Positions 50,561-60,520 are shown, numbered from the stretch's first letter. The stretch is 64,000 nt of DNA from Isoetes taiwanensis (GCA_021234155.1 JAJEKV010000034.1:3463491-3527490); one strand, 5' to 3'. Program-made: numbers and translations. Notes: generated from the letters alone by a model not told the origin.

Positions 50561-51121
50561 AATTAATATAGCACATCGAACCATTGAAAGGGGCATCAAA
50601 CATATTAAGAAATCGAATCATTAAATTAAACCCCATATATATGAATGTTGTACGAAAATTAAAAAACAAAAAACAAAAAACAAAGATGGCCTAGGGGTGT
50701 GCATGGGTCCCTTTGGACCCTTCGGGGCCTAAGGGTAGTTCTATATAACACGAGCTCCATACTTAAAAAATGTTGCAATGGAACTACATGGAAAATGGGT
50801 TATGGGGTATGAAATAATATTTTACAGTAACGAACATGGGATACCGTATGTTGTAGAATACAATGAAGTGTAAATATCCCTAGTCGAGCACACCTTTTTC
50901 TTTGGTAGGTTGCCTTGCAGCCTCAAATACCTTAGAAATATACCATGTTCTCCCAGACCATTGAAATATGTTTAGAGTCGAAGGCAAACTTGTAGCAAGT
51001 AATAAAACGAACAAATAACGGAAAGCAATAACAATCATGAATCTTACGCTTACATTACAAATTGACAAACAAATGTGTAAATAATAATAAAATGTATGCC
51101 AATATGCATAATAATATTAGT

Positions 51122-51152
51122 ACTAGTAACGTGTGCCCGGCGATGCCGGGCA
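51122..51152 (-). mobile_element. Possible Helitron 3' terminus
   Basis: On the minus strand an 8-base-pair hairpin (TGCCCGGC/GCCGGGCA with a 3-base loop, 51,134-51,152) is followed after seven bases by CTAG and then T. This is the layout of plant Helitron 3' ends, which have a GC hairpin, then CTRR, inserted between A and T. The body would extend towards higher coordinates. I did not find a convincing TC start or a Rep-helicase frame, so this would be a non-autonomous copy or a chance palindrome. Confidence 0.35.
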
Positions 51153-51508
51153 TTAGTCATGGACGTGTGGAATGTATGTAATAGAATTCGTAGATGGAAG
51201 TCTTTTTGCATAATTATGCTATATTGAGATTGAGTCAATCAAGTGCATCCATTCCAACATTGATTGCCACATCTTAGCGATCGTCTACCCATGTAACAAC
51301 CTCCCAATGTTGAAAGCCACCCTTAACATAGCTGCTCAATGCCAAATAACTATATCATCATACTAAATGTTTAGAAGTAAGAAACATCTACTTGATGTCA
51401 TGTTTGAAATAATTGGTGCATCTAGGAAGACTAAGATGATTTGGTTCATAGCAAAGGAAAAAACAATTTTGCAACATTTGTTAAAGTACATCTTGCGCCT
51501 ATTATGAG

Positions 51509-51511
<3 letters not shown>

Positions 51512-51539
<28 letters not shown>

Positions 51540-51567
51540 GGGGTGTTGTGGGGGTGGGGGGGGGGGG
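51512..51567. repeat. Poly-T followed by G-rich run
   Basis: About 28 T then a GT/G-rich stretch with a run of about 12 G. Simple sequence; homopolymer lengths here are likely unreliable. Confidence 0.9.
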
Positions 51568-52900
51568 AAGGGCATCACATGATTACAACTCCTTTTCTGT
51601 TGCATTCTCCATCCTATATTCTAAATTACTTTGACGTTGTATAAGGCTAGTCTATGCACTAAATCAATGACCTAATTAGTTGAAATGGTTAGATCTATAA
51701 CTAAAATATATCAACTTAGCTTTGAATGCCTCTCAGCTATTACCATTTATCTAGGAATTGTTATAAAGAGCTAGGCATTTTAACACATGATTTCCTGTCA
51801 ATTAAGCCAAGGGTGTATTGCAGTTCATAAGTCAAAACATTATGAAGTCATACTTGCATATTAAATGATTTGCTAATTAAATGGGTGTCCAACATGTCAA
51901 TGGGGAGTATTAAGAATGTGAAAAACTAAATACCATACACAAATCGTTAAATGTAATCGTGTCGTAGTTGATAATGCCTGTGAAACGTAGTAGAAAGTAC
52001 CGACATTTTTCAAAGGAATAACTTTTTATTTGCAAAAAAATAAGGAAGAAACTAATAAGGACACCCATTTTCTTTCCTGTGGCTGTCTCCTTGCCCATTG
52101 GATTTGTTTCCTTTGCAATTCAAATGAACAAATATTGATCTGTTTCTGCTGAAGGAACTAAAAAAATTCAGAAACCAAGCAGTAAAGCTTTGCAACATCA
52201 CCTAGCAGCTTGTGCTCATCTATACTCCTCCATGATCTCCTTGTGCACTTCAAAAGCGACCTTCAATTAACTCGTCTATTAAACGTGCTTGGTATCCATC
52301 ACACCGCTTGTCTAAAGGAGCATGAATTCAGATAGCCTTCATGGGATGTCGTTATGCATGCATGACTATAGAGGATCAACCTATATTTTCCCTTATTTAA
52401 TCAGTTGAAGAAAAAAGTGAAAAAATCGGAAAAAAAATTAACAAAGAAACAGCTAATCTTTATCACCTTAATCAAGAAGAAAAGAGATACAACTCAGCAA
52501 GCATACTCAAATCGGCCCTTCAAAATAGGAGATTTAGTCTTATCGCAATTATGTGATGTTGGCAAATGAAGCCTAGACATTTGCAACCATGTCTGCTGGT
52601 AACCTGAAAAGCACAAATCAAAGATGAAATGTTAGAAAATGAATGAAGAGCCAACTCATGTATTGGACACCCATGAGACAATGCAACAATGAATGGAAAT
52701 GCAGCAACGATGTGAAAGAAAGTACATGTATATGCCTATGTAGCATGATGTGAAGCAACAATAAAGGAAAATAAAAAAAACATCTAAGACCACAACGCTA
52801 GCGAAAACATACAAATCATCAATCCATGTTTACATAGTGATCAAAGGCCTGGGATTGATCAAAGGAAAGAAGGGAAATTAGAGAGAGGAGAGAAAAATAC

Positions 52901-53958
52901 CTCGGAATACTTGTTTTGTCCAAGCATTGTCTCATCAAGAGAAAGCACATCCACCAGCAAATGCTTCAAAGCCTCTTTTGCACCAAAGTTCAACTTAGTT
53001 TCATTGCAACTCAATTCCAACTGGAATAAAAAGATAGAAAGGACTTAGCTAAATAGCAGGTATGGCAAATCTTCAAACTGCAAATATGTTTCAAAACAAT
53101 TATGCATATAACTGGCTGTTGCATTTGCTACTTAGACAATAGGCTGGATCAACAAAAGAAACATCATTTTACAGATTCTAATTCTATCCATAACACTACG
53201 TGGTCATGGCATGTTATTATCATCACTGCCAATGCCAACCCAGTTCATGTAGCCAGTGCAGTCCGGTGTAGTTGTAACTGCATATTAAGTAAATAGCGTG
53301 AACAACAAAATTTGAATAGAGAAAACCTGTGTATCATAGGTACTTACGTAAGTTCTGTCCCAGCTGGTATGGTTTTCCGAGCTATAAGAACAATGCGCTC
53401 ACTGCCACCTTCAACATCTATTATTCGTGCATACATGTTGGGAGAGCACTGTAATATACCCACTTTAATTAACCCCACTTAAATACTATTTCAAAATCAT
53501 AAAGGAGAAAATAGAATTTCCACATACAGAATGATTAACCAAGCGTGCTACATTGCCTTTTGCAGCAACGTCAATTATGATATCATCGCTTATCTTGAAA
53601 AACTGCATTTCAATCCATAAGCGATCAATAGGTCCAGAATAAAGCTCAGTATTTTGCCACAAAAACACTTACATAGCAATCTTTCTTCATCAAATGATAA
53701 CGTTTTTCTCTTAAGTCTGCTACACTTCACCTGATAAGCTCTCCCTGGTACTCTAAAACCTGCAAAAAGCATGCAACACTGCTAAAGACACCGTTTTCAA
53801 ATGGCCTAGAGATTCTGATTTACAGAATTCATTGTTTATTGTATATAAATAGAAAGTTTAGACTTCACCATTTCCCCTTCCTGCAGTTCTCACCGTGCGA
53901 ACAGGTCCCAGCCATGGATGGCAGACTTTTCAAAGCAAACTCGTGTATTTCTTGTTTT
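52901..53958 (-). pseudogene. SET-domain histone methyltransferase (ATX3/4/5-like), broken
   Basis: Five exons with GT/AG borders were read on the minus strand. Exon 53,958-53,869 (30 codons) has KSAIHGWDLFAR and ELQEGEM. Exon 53,759-53,673 (29 codons) has VLEYQGELIR and SVADLREKRYHLMKKDCY. Exon 53,602-53,528 (25 codons) has FFKISDDIIIDVAAKGNV and ARLVNHS. Exon 53,448-53,348 has CSPNMYARIIDVEGG and ERIVLIARKTIPAGTEL. Exon 53,020-52,901 (40 codons) has KLNFGAKEALKHLLVDV and is not a SET part I know. Joined in phase, the first four give most of a SET domain, including the NHSC-PN substrate/cofactor motif. ATX-type enzymes methylate histone H3 lysine 4. Damage: in-frame TGA at 53,890-53,892 and 53,727-53,729, each where relatives have Arg or Gly; HGWG-type Gly replaced by Asp (GWDLFAR); PNCYAR-type Cys replaced by Met; and no clean post-SET cysteine cluster (53,277 and below gives only TYNY, and DCTGYMNW in another frame). 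PHD/PWWP regions are absent. A dead or truncated duplicate is most likely. Confidence 0.85.
53210..53277 (-). other. Possible post-SET exon remnant
   Basis: After acceptor ATATGCAG (53,285-53,278) the sequence completes the split Thr codon and reads TYNY, as expected right after a SET ELTY core. A different frame then reads DCTGYMNW, like the end of a post-SET motif (NCRGYMN). The cysteines between are missing, so a deletion or shift has joined the two ends. Confidence 0.4.
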
Positions 53959-54203
53959 CTGCAAAGATGCCATAACATATTTGCATAAATCATCTTTCCC
54001 AGTAAAACGTGAGAAGCATTAAGCACATGACAAATAACGTGCAAAGATCCAGACTGCCATTCTACTTAGTCTAGCAGTAAACCTGAAGAAATGTCAGCCG
54101 TGTTTTCATCTCCAAAATATAAATGACAAATCCAGCAAACAAAGAAAATAATGAGGAGAAGAAAAGGCTCACCCTATATGAAATGCAAGATCCGGCCCAT
54201 CTT

Positions 54204-54449
54204 AAGAACTGTTGGATAAAAATAGAGTAATTCTGAGACCCCAAGTTCTGAAGCGCCAAAACGTGGAGTAGATGAAGAGAAAATCTCGAGCTTCAAATAC
54301 AGAGAGAAAAGAAATGTCTGGACAGTAAGAACTTGTGGATAAAAACAGAGTAATTTTGAGACCCCGAGTCCTGAAGCGCCAAAACGTGGAGTAGATGAAG
54401 AGAAAATTTCGAGCTTCGAATACAGAGAGAAAAAAAATGTCTGGACAGA
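54204..54449 (-). repeat. 123-base tandem duplication upstream of the SET remnant
   Basis: Copies at 54,204-54,326 and 54,327-54,449 share AAGCGCCAAAACGTGGAGTAG and the CT-rich (minus strand) flanks. On the minus strand the sequence looks like a promoter or 5' untranslated region: CT-rich, GC islands, then an ATG followed shortly by a donor-like TAG|GTGAGC near 54,173. Confidence 0.8.
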
Positions 54450-54467
54450 TTCCCGCAAAGGCAGAGG

Positions 54468-54487
54468 TAACGCCGCATGCGGCGTTA
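54468..54487. promoter_or_regulatory. Perfect 20-base GC-rich palindrome
   Basis: TAACGCCGCATGCGGCGTTA is its own reverse complement, and the half ATGCGGCGTT is repeated right after it. The placement about 500 bases ahead of the first SET exon suggests a dimeric transcription-factor site in the former promoter. A chance palindrome is the alternative. Confidence 0.4.
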
Positions 54488-54996
54488 CATGCGGCGTTCC
54501 GGGCACGAAAACCAAAGCCCTCCCTTTTTAAGAAAGAAGATGTGGCGGCAAGTTAGCTTATTACAACTTGCAACTTTGATCTTCTATGGAATAACCCTTG
54601 CCCAACATGCAAATCACAACTATGCAATCATATAACTTGGCAAAACTTACTTCAAAGTTTCTTCAGGTGGATGCACATGAGGAGGAGGCTTGCAAATTAT
54701 GCTTTGAGAGGTATATCCTTCTGTTCTTCTTTGAAAGGCTAAAATACAAGCAAAAGCAACAAGATTCTCATGAACATAATACTGGACTTTGTTGCCTGCA
54801 TGAACAAAGAATCACAGCTTGCTACTCGAGCATAATAAGCTATATCTGTATGAACTGGGAATGTGAATTCTAGCTCTCATACAAACAAAGCTAGTCTGCA
54901 AATTCACCGTGAAGATGAATGTTGTATGTCTATATGGCCACAAAAGAAAGTAAGCAATGTGCCTTGCATGGTGTTGAGTACTAAAGGAGCTCAACA

Positions 54997-55123
54997 TGCA
55001 TGCATTGCATGGTATGCATGCACTATGTGCATGTATTGCATGTATACATTGCATGCATGGTATGCATGCACTACGTGCATGCATTGTGTGCGTGCATGCA
55101 ATGCATGCACACATGCATGCCAA
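54997..55123. promoter_or_regulatory. Dense CATGCA (RY) motif cluster
   Basis: About a dozen CATGCA/TGCATG words, several as CATGCATGC, within about 125 bases, mixed with GTATGCATGCACTA-type longer repeats. CATGCA is the RY element bound by plant B3-domain factors (ABI3/FUS3/LEC2). Frames on both strands here (ACNACTHAC-like repeats) are by-products. It could equally be a decayed minisatellite. Confidence 0.55.
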
Positions 55124-56027
55124 AACCATAGGTTGGGAGTGCAAACTAACAAGAAATACAACACGCGCTCTATAAATAATGTTGGCATACCCTCACACAA
55201 ACACAACAACAGAAACAGAATCATATGCAAACCATAGCAAAATGGTCGTATAATTATATGTTTTGCGCGGAGAACCATTTTTTGTGATATTCATAGTCGT
55301 AACTAAATTGAAGCTCTACAAGTGTTAGCATTATGTCCCTTCCTATGATACATGATGCCGCAATGTTGCTCAATCATTTCTACATCCTCATGAGCTAGGG
55401 ATGTTTGCGTCACAATAAGAATGTAAGAAATTGTCTAGCAAGCTTCAATGCCGGGAGACTTTGATATCAGATTTTGAATTCTTGTGCTTCTTGTTGGTTC
55501 TTTCGTAACTTAGACGGGTTGTCTAAGGAGGAGAGAAGACGGAGAAAGTTGTCACGGAATGCATATTTCATAAATTATTGACTGCAAAAAATAGAGATTA
55601 ATGGAGCCCATTACTAGTCAATAATCACTAGATGACGGGTTATTATTTTATGAGACTCATTTTAGTCTAGCACAAACTGGACCACATGAGTAGCAAATGA
55701 AAGATCTATTGACAATCATAGATGAAAGTGAAGCCGAGGATGTAAATGATCCTGAAGTACATGAATGATATAGATGTTAAAGCAGAAACCATATCTTGAT
55801 GATGTGGACCTTTGGCAGAACCAGAGCAGAACTACAACTTGGAGCAGATCTAGAGTTTGTAAATCCATTAGACAATGGAAACCTAGATGCAAGACAGGAT
55901 TGCAATGCATAAGACTATTTTCATTCACCAACGCAAGTGCATAAGTCATCCTTGGCCACTTTGACAAGACAAATTTCACGGAGCACAATACTCCAGCTAA
56001 GTTCCCTCAGACTTTGATTCAAAAAAT
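55124..56027. other. No gene recognised
   Basis: AT-rich sequence without clear coding sense. The last 300 bases may be a further decayed part of the copia element that becomes readable at 56.03 kb. Confidence 0.35.
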
Positions 56028-56580
56028 TATGTCATGGACTCTAGTAGATCAATGCAAAATGGCACTTTATTCCCTATATTGTAGTGTAGTGGACAATTTA
56101 ATGCATTTGAAAGTACATTCTAAGCCTGATATTGCTTATGCAACTAGTAATGCCAGTCGATATATAGAAAGTCCATGAGTTGCAGTAAAACAAATCTTAT
56201 AGTACCTAAAAGGTACTCTTGATCGTGGTATATTGTAATACGACATCCACATTTCATATCTTAGAGGATATATCAAGGCAGATCATGATGAGGATCATGT
56301 GAGGCTGAATATATGCCATTGGCTACTCCTAAAAAATGTATATAGTTGAGACGACTGCTTGCTAATGTTATAGATCACAATAAGCCCATCAAGATTTACA
56401 ATGATAATACTGTAGCAACTCAGTGGTGAACAATTCAAGCTGTTTTTCGAAAGCCAAACACATTGAAGTACAATTTTATTTCATTAGCAAAAAGGTATAT
56501 TCGTTGTACTAAGAGGTTACATCTCTGACAGGTTACAGTCACGACAAAGCATGACTTAGCCCATCTGCAAAGTATGCAGA
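56028..56580 (+). pseudogene. Ty1/copia polyprotein C-terminus (RNase H region)
   Basis: One frame reads VVDNLMHLKVHSKPDIAYAT and SNASRYIESP, then a stop, then YLKGTLDRGIL. This is the copia block usually seen as GSLMYL...RPDIAYAV...SRY...YLKGT. Further on come PIKIYNDNTVAT (RNase H Asp-Asn motif) and KHIEVQFYFISKKVY (KHIE..yHF.R..V). Several stops and shifts show it is dead. A purine-rich AGAAGGGACAGATGGAG ending at about 56,594, followed by TG, is a plausible polypurine tract and start of a 3' LTR whose end I cannot place. Confidence 0.8.
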
Positions 56581-56594
56581 AGGGACAGATGGAG

Positions 56595-57685
56595 TGGTCA
56601 ACCCTAGCCATTGTCTATAGCCATCCCCGCCATTGTTATATCTCGGTCTGCTATATCTTGAGGCCCAACCGTCAGTCTACCTCCCTGAGTCTGAGCCTGG
56701 GTAGGAGCTATTCTGCTTTATGATGTATTGATATCTATGATGGATCTAGGATGGATAGATGATACTACCCTTCGAGGTAGCTGGTTGTATTGTTATTACT
56801 AGCGCTGATGTTTATGTTTATGCTTCCGCTGTTATAGGAGCCCATAGGAGAAGGGCGCACAAGACACCTTCGTGTTCCCTTCTCGCACCATGGCCATCCT
56901 AGATGCGGGATAGACGAAGGGCCCATGCGGCGGGTGTGCTGGATGGGGGATTTTCCACGAGATGTACGACGAGGCGTCGTATATTTGGTGGGGAATGTAA
57001 AAAATAGGGACTGTTTTTTTTCATTAGGTCTATGTTATTCCAAATATACCGGTTCGGCTACATGCGATACAGAAACTCGAACCTACCAAAATAATTTAAT
57101 GTCGTAACAAGAATGCTTTGACCAATACGACCATCGGGCTGATGTGATTGTTTAGTCAATTCCATTTATATATTTTTTCTTTATGACAACCTACTCAATT
57201 GATTTAAGAGCATGGACTATGCTTTCAAGAATGGTCATTTATATATCCATATCAAATTCCTTTGGAACCCCCTGTTATTATGCTACATATTCTAAACGAG
57301 ATGTGCCTCGACTACCTCTGTCGGATCCGCTGATCCTACAGCCCCAACAATATGTTGGGGTGATATGGTGGAGCAGGGATCGAAAAAGTGGAGGTTAGGC
57401 TCGAGGATTACTAGTTGGAGTTCTTATTTTCCGGTTGACTCTTTTGCATATCGGGAAAAAAGCTAGTAACAAAAATAAAGTTTATATAGTTCAACTTTAA
57501 TAAAGGAAATCCGGTATATACTAACATATACAGGCAAATTTTCTAGTTAGACCTCAAATATTTTTTGAACCCTGCAGTGGAGCTCAGGCGAGCGGCTATG
57601 GGAGCAAGAGAATGAAAAAGAAAGTTAGTATGTGTAAGCCAAAACATCTATGCCAAGCTAGTTAATGAGATATGCAAGGCCAAAT
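56595..57685. other. Possible 3' LTR of the copia element and spacer
   Basis: Starts TGGTCAACCCTAGCC after the polypurine tract. No second copy is in the window, so LTR status is unproved. Frames at 56,925-57,107 and 57,183-57,398 have no recognised domain. Confidence 0.3.
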
Positions 57686-57771
57686 TAGAATAGAATAGAA
57701 TAGAATAGAATAGAATAGAATAGAATAGAATAGAATAGAATAGAATAGAATAGAATAGAATAGAATAGAAT
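57686..57771. repeat. (AATAG)n microsatellite, about 17 units
   Basis: Perfect pentanucleotide run; on the minus strand it is (TTCTA)n, the tail of the LINE derivative. Confidence 0.97.
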
Positions 57772-59032
57772 TATTGTCCCTTGTGCCTGAAGGCCCCTGG
57801 ACTGATGTAGCATGGGCGAGCTCCCAAAAGGGGCACTACTAGCACATCACACTGATATATTGTAACCTTTTCTGAAGGCTTTTCTTAGTTTCTATTAGTA
57901 ACGACACCCCGCTTATGATCGGCTTCATGGCCGTGCGGGGATGCATCATTATCAATCAGCTTTTAGCCGAGCGTTTGTGTGCTTCAATGTCTCACCTCTC
58001 GGGTGATTTATATTATAAGCCCTCTTTCTTTGTGTGCTTCTCGATGCTTGGTTATCGATAGATATTAAAGATTAACTGTTAATATTAAATTATAGATATT
58101 ATACGATTAACTGTTAAGGCCTTTAGAAATAAAGGTAGTTCTAAAGAAAGATAGATAGATAGAAAGGCAGAGCCTTTAAAGATATTATAGGTTTACCTTT
58201 ATTCCATTATAAAAGTTTAAGAACCCTTATTTAAAAGAAAGCCATTAAACCTTTTAGAATAAAAAGGCAACGACCTCGACAATGGCTATAAAAGGGAGCT
58301 ACAACAACGCCAGAAGGGGGGCGACAGGGGTGGACATCGACGATTCTAAGGAGGCATTTGAGACCAAGGAGGCAGCCAACAATAGACATTTCAAGCAAGA
58401 ATTAACTTGAGGTCCAAATCCTACAAACGACGCCTGCCTCAACGGATCCGAAGAGACTCCAATCCAAAATCATTGCAGTGTTAATCCAGATTGCCCCAAG
58501 AGTAAGCTACCAAGTTGCAAAAGAGTATTTCCCCAAACGTCGCCTAGCTACCAAGTTGCCATTTGGCTGTGACTGTGAATGGTTGGCTACCATCTTGCCA
58601 TCAGGCGGTGACCTTAATTGGGATTGTGGGATTTGATGGGCGTCTCCATCAATATACATGTCCTTGGGAATTGGAGAGAGGGCCACTGGAGTCATCATGA
58701 CTATAACAGATGTGTAGAAGAAGATAGGGAGGAAAGGGGCTACGGGGAAGCAAAAGATAAGAGTTTTTTTCACGCCTAGAGAAATCCAATCGAGTTATGG
58801 GACTAGTGCATGCGGGGCAAACGCCTGCCTGAAACTTGGGGAGTAGCTCCATCAGCAAACAAAATAGCAAAACAAACTAAACAAGAAGGAAATAATGCTA
58901 ATGATATTGAAGGCGCTAAAGATAATCCAACTAGGGGTTTTGAGGCCATTGGTCACAAATAAAAGCTAAGCCTCCCCGGTATACGACCCACTTTTTCTGA
59001 AGTCTTGCCTCGCCCACCTTGCAGAGCTCCTC

Positions 59033-59695
59033 TCATCGCCTGGTCAACTGCATTGGGGATAGATCTTCTTGTATGGAGAAGTATGTGCCCCTGAGATGGC
59101 TGCCATGCTTCAGGACGTATAACTTGTCGTGTATCGCAGGGAAATGAACTAGAAAATGGCATGGCCAATCCGATCTTGCATTATGTTTGTGAAGAACTGT
59201 GATGCAGCCTCTGTGTCTATATGTGAACTTATTATCCGTAAATTCAAAACCCGATCTTGATCTTCCGGGCAGTCTCTTCAGCAAAATGCCATGGCCCCTC
59301 CTGCTGCTATGTATATCCATATCTTTCGTTTGTACATCCATCTCAACTGGCTGGACACGGTCATCAGTTTGCATCATGATATCAACAAGAAGGGGCTCTT
59401 CAGTCTGAACACTAGCATCAATGCGTGATGATGTATCAGAAATTGGAGGAGATTGCGAACTTGACAGCTTCAAGATGGTGGAGTAAAGTAGATGCAGGAC
59501 GTCATATAGGAATGTCTGCTCTATGCAGAAGTCGTCATTGTTGAAGTAGCCTTTAGTCCAGAAACGTGTGATCATGTCTCGATTCGACAATAGCTTGAAG
59601 CAAGGGGGCACATGGGGTTCGATACGAAGCAGTTCGTCCGACACTATTTGTGGTCTCGCTTGCTTCCTTGTCATCTCTCTGGCCTTACGGGTCAT
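59033..59695 (-). CDS. 220-codon frame resembling a LINE ORF1 protein
   Basis: Longest uninterrupted frame in the window, with an ATG start (MTRKAREMTRKQ). The middle carries three QT motifs (ASVQTEE, MMQTDD, DVQTKD). The C-terminal part (CHFLVHFPAIHDKLYVLKHG, then FSIQEDLSP) has the order of the L1 ORF1p RNA-binding C-terminal domain (RxIxVxF...DK..vL..A..LKG...I.EDLS). After TGA at 59,033-59,035 the same frame goes on with EELCKVGEARLQKKW, still fitting that domain, so the stop looks secondary (CGA to TGA). ORF1 proteins bind element RNA and act as chaperones. The similarity is by eye and modest; a host or DNA-transposon protein is the alternative. Confidence 0.4.
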   Translation of the reverse strand: MTRKAREMTRKQARPQIVSDELLRIEPHVPPCFKLLSNRDMITRFWTKGYFNNDDFCIEQTFLYDVLHLLYSTILKLSSSQSPPISDTSSRIDASVQTEEPLLVDIMMQTDDRVQPVEMDVQTKDMDIHSSRRGHGILLKRLPGRSRSGFEFTDNKFTYRHRGCITVLHKHNARSDWPCHFLVHFPAIHDKLYVLKHGSHLRGTYFSIQEDLSPMQLTRR

Positions 59696-59700
59696 GATGT

Positions 59701-60132
59701 GAAATACAGGGAAGAAAGCAAAGGGGCTGACTTGGGGGGATTAACTGGAGAAAGCTGATCTGCTGGAGAATTGAGGTGGCAAGAAGCAGATCTGAGGGAA
59801 GAAACTAGAGCTGGGAAAAACTAAGGGTGCATACGCACCCGCTGCTGTTAAGTTAAGTTAAGTTAAAAAAAAAAATAACCAGCTCCTTAAACTTAACTAT
59901 GAAAATACTATTCACACATAGGCGAGTTAAGTTTTAGGTTAAATACCTTAACTTAAGTAAGACATGCTAAATTGTTTTCAGACTTGATACAGCTAAGTTA
60001 GTGAATTTAGCAATTGTTAACCTAACAATATAGCATTCAGACATGACTGACTAAGTTAGTGTTAACTCAAATGTTAACTGTAATACCTTCAGACTAACCT
60101 CCAATTAAGTTACCAATTTAACTTAACTAAAT
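59701..60132. repeat. TTAAGTTAA-rich segment with recurring TTCAGACATG modules
   Basis: A hairpin GGGTGC-ATAC-GCACCC (59,825-59,840) is followed by GTTAAGTTAAGTTAAGTTAA. Modules with TTCA(C/G)AC...CTAAGTTAG-like words then recur near 59,909, 59,978, 60,032, 60,087 and 60,132. Both TTAACTTAA and TTAAGTTAA orientations occur, so it could fold extensively. It may be a MITE or the 5' region of the neighbouring element; clear terminal repeats were not found. Confidence 0.4.
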
Positions 60133-60520
60133 TGCTATTCACATGTCGGTCTTTGCATGACAGGGTTTAAAGCAGGTCTAAACCTACTTCTAATACTATT
60201 CTGATCTAGTTATCTATGCAGTAGAGGAATGCATTCCATTGTGGTACCAAATGCAGTTAGGTGGACAACAATTGGACATAATCGAAGACCAGATTGCTAT
60301 GGTATGTCATCTGCTAAGTTACTTTCCAAAACATTTACAGTCTAGGCTTAGAAGTTGATAATCTAATTTATATGGAAAAGGCAAGTGGCAGAAGATTACG
60401 GAACCAAAATTATTCACATGTCGGTCTTTGCATGACAGGGTTTAAAGCAGGTCTAAACCTGCTTCTAATACTAGAATAATTCGTTAAATCGGTCTACAAA
60501 TTCTGATCTAGTTATCTATG
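60133..60520. repeat. Direct repeat, about 85 bases, copies 280 bases apart
   Basis: CACATGTCGGTCTTTGCATG and about 60 following bases at 60,133-60,219 recur at 60,411-60,520, the second with an insertion of about 27 bases before TTCTGATCTAGTTATCTATG. Near-identity suggests a recent duplication. Confidence 0.85.

Larger units (their letters stand above)
50561..52600. other. Intergenic stretch, no gene recognised
   Basis: AT-rich, short frames only. It contains the possible Helitron end at 51,122-51,152 and a T-run followed by a G-rich run at 51,512-51,567. A minus-strand acceptor-like TTTTCAG near 52,604 may start a last exon of the SET gene described next. Confidence 0.45.
57686..59700 (-). 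mobile_element. LINE derivative with ORF1-like gene and long (TTCTA)n tail
   Basis: On the minus strand an ORF1-like frame (59,695 down to about 58,940) is followed by about 1 kb without polymerase motifs. The 3' end reads GGCACAAGGGACAATAA, then about 17 TTCTA units (plus strand 57,686-57,771). The tail type and the GGAC-ATAA end match the other LINEs, but the 3' region differs from theirs, so it is a separate subfamily. The lack of endonuclease/reverse transcriptase between ORF1 and tail suggests an internal deletion. ORF1 and the tail could also belong to two different insertions. Confidence 0.45.

Noticed and set aside
53727-53892. TGA read as selenocysteine or programmed readthrough in the SET gene
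   Set aside because: Land plants lack the selenocysteine system, the positions correspond to Arg/Gly in relatives, and other conserved residues are also lost; decay is simpler.
54812-55278. Cys/His-rich frames of 95-124 codons on both strands
   Set aside because: Their ACTMC/HACVHA patterns are translations of the CATGCA repeat cluster, not zinc fingers.
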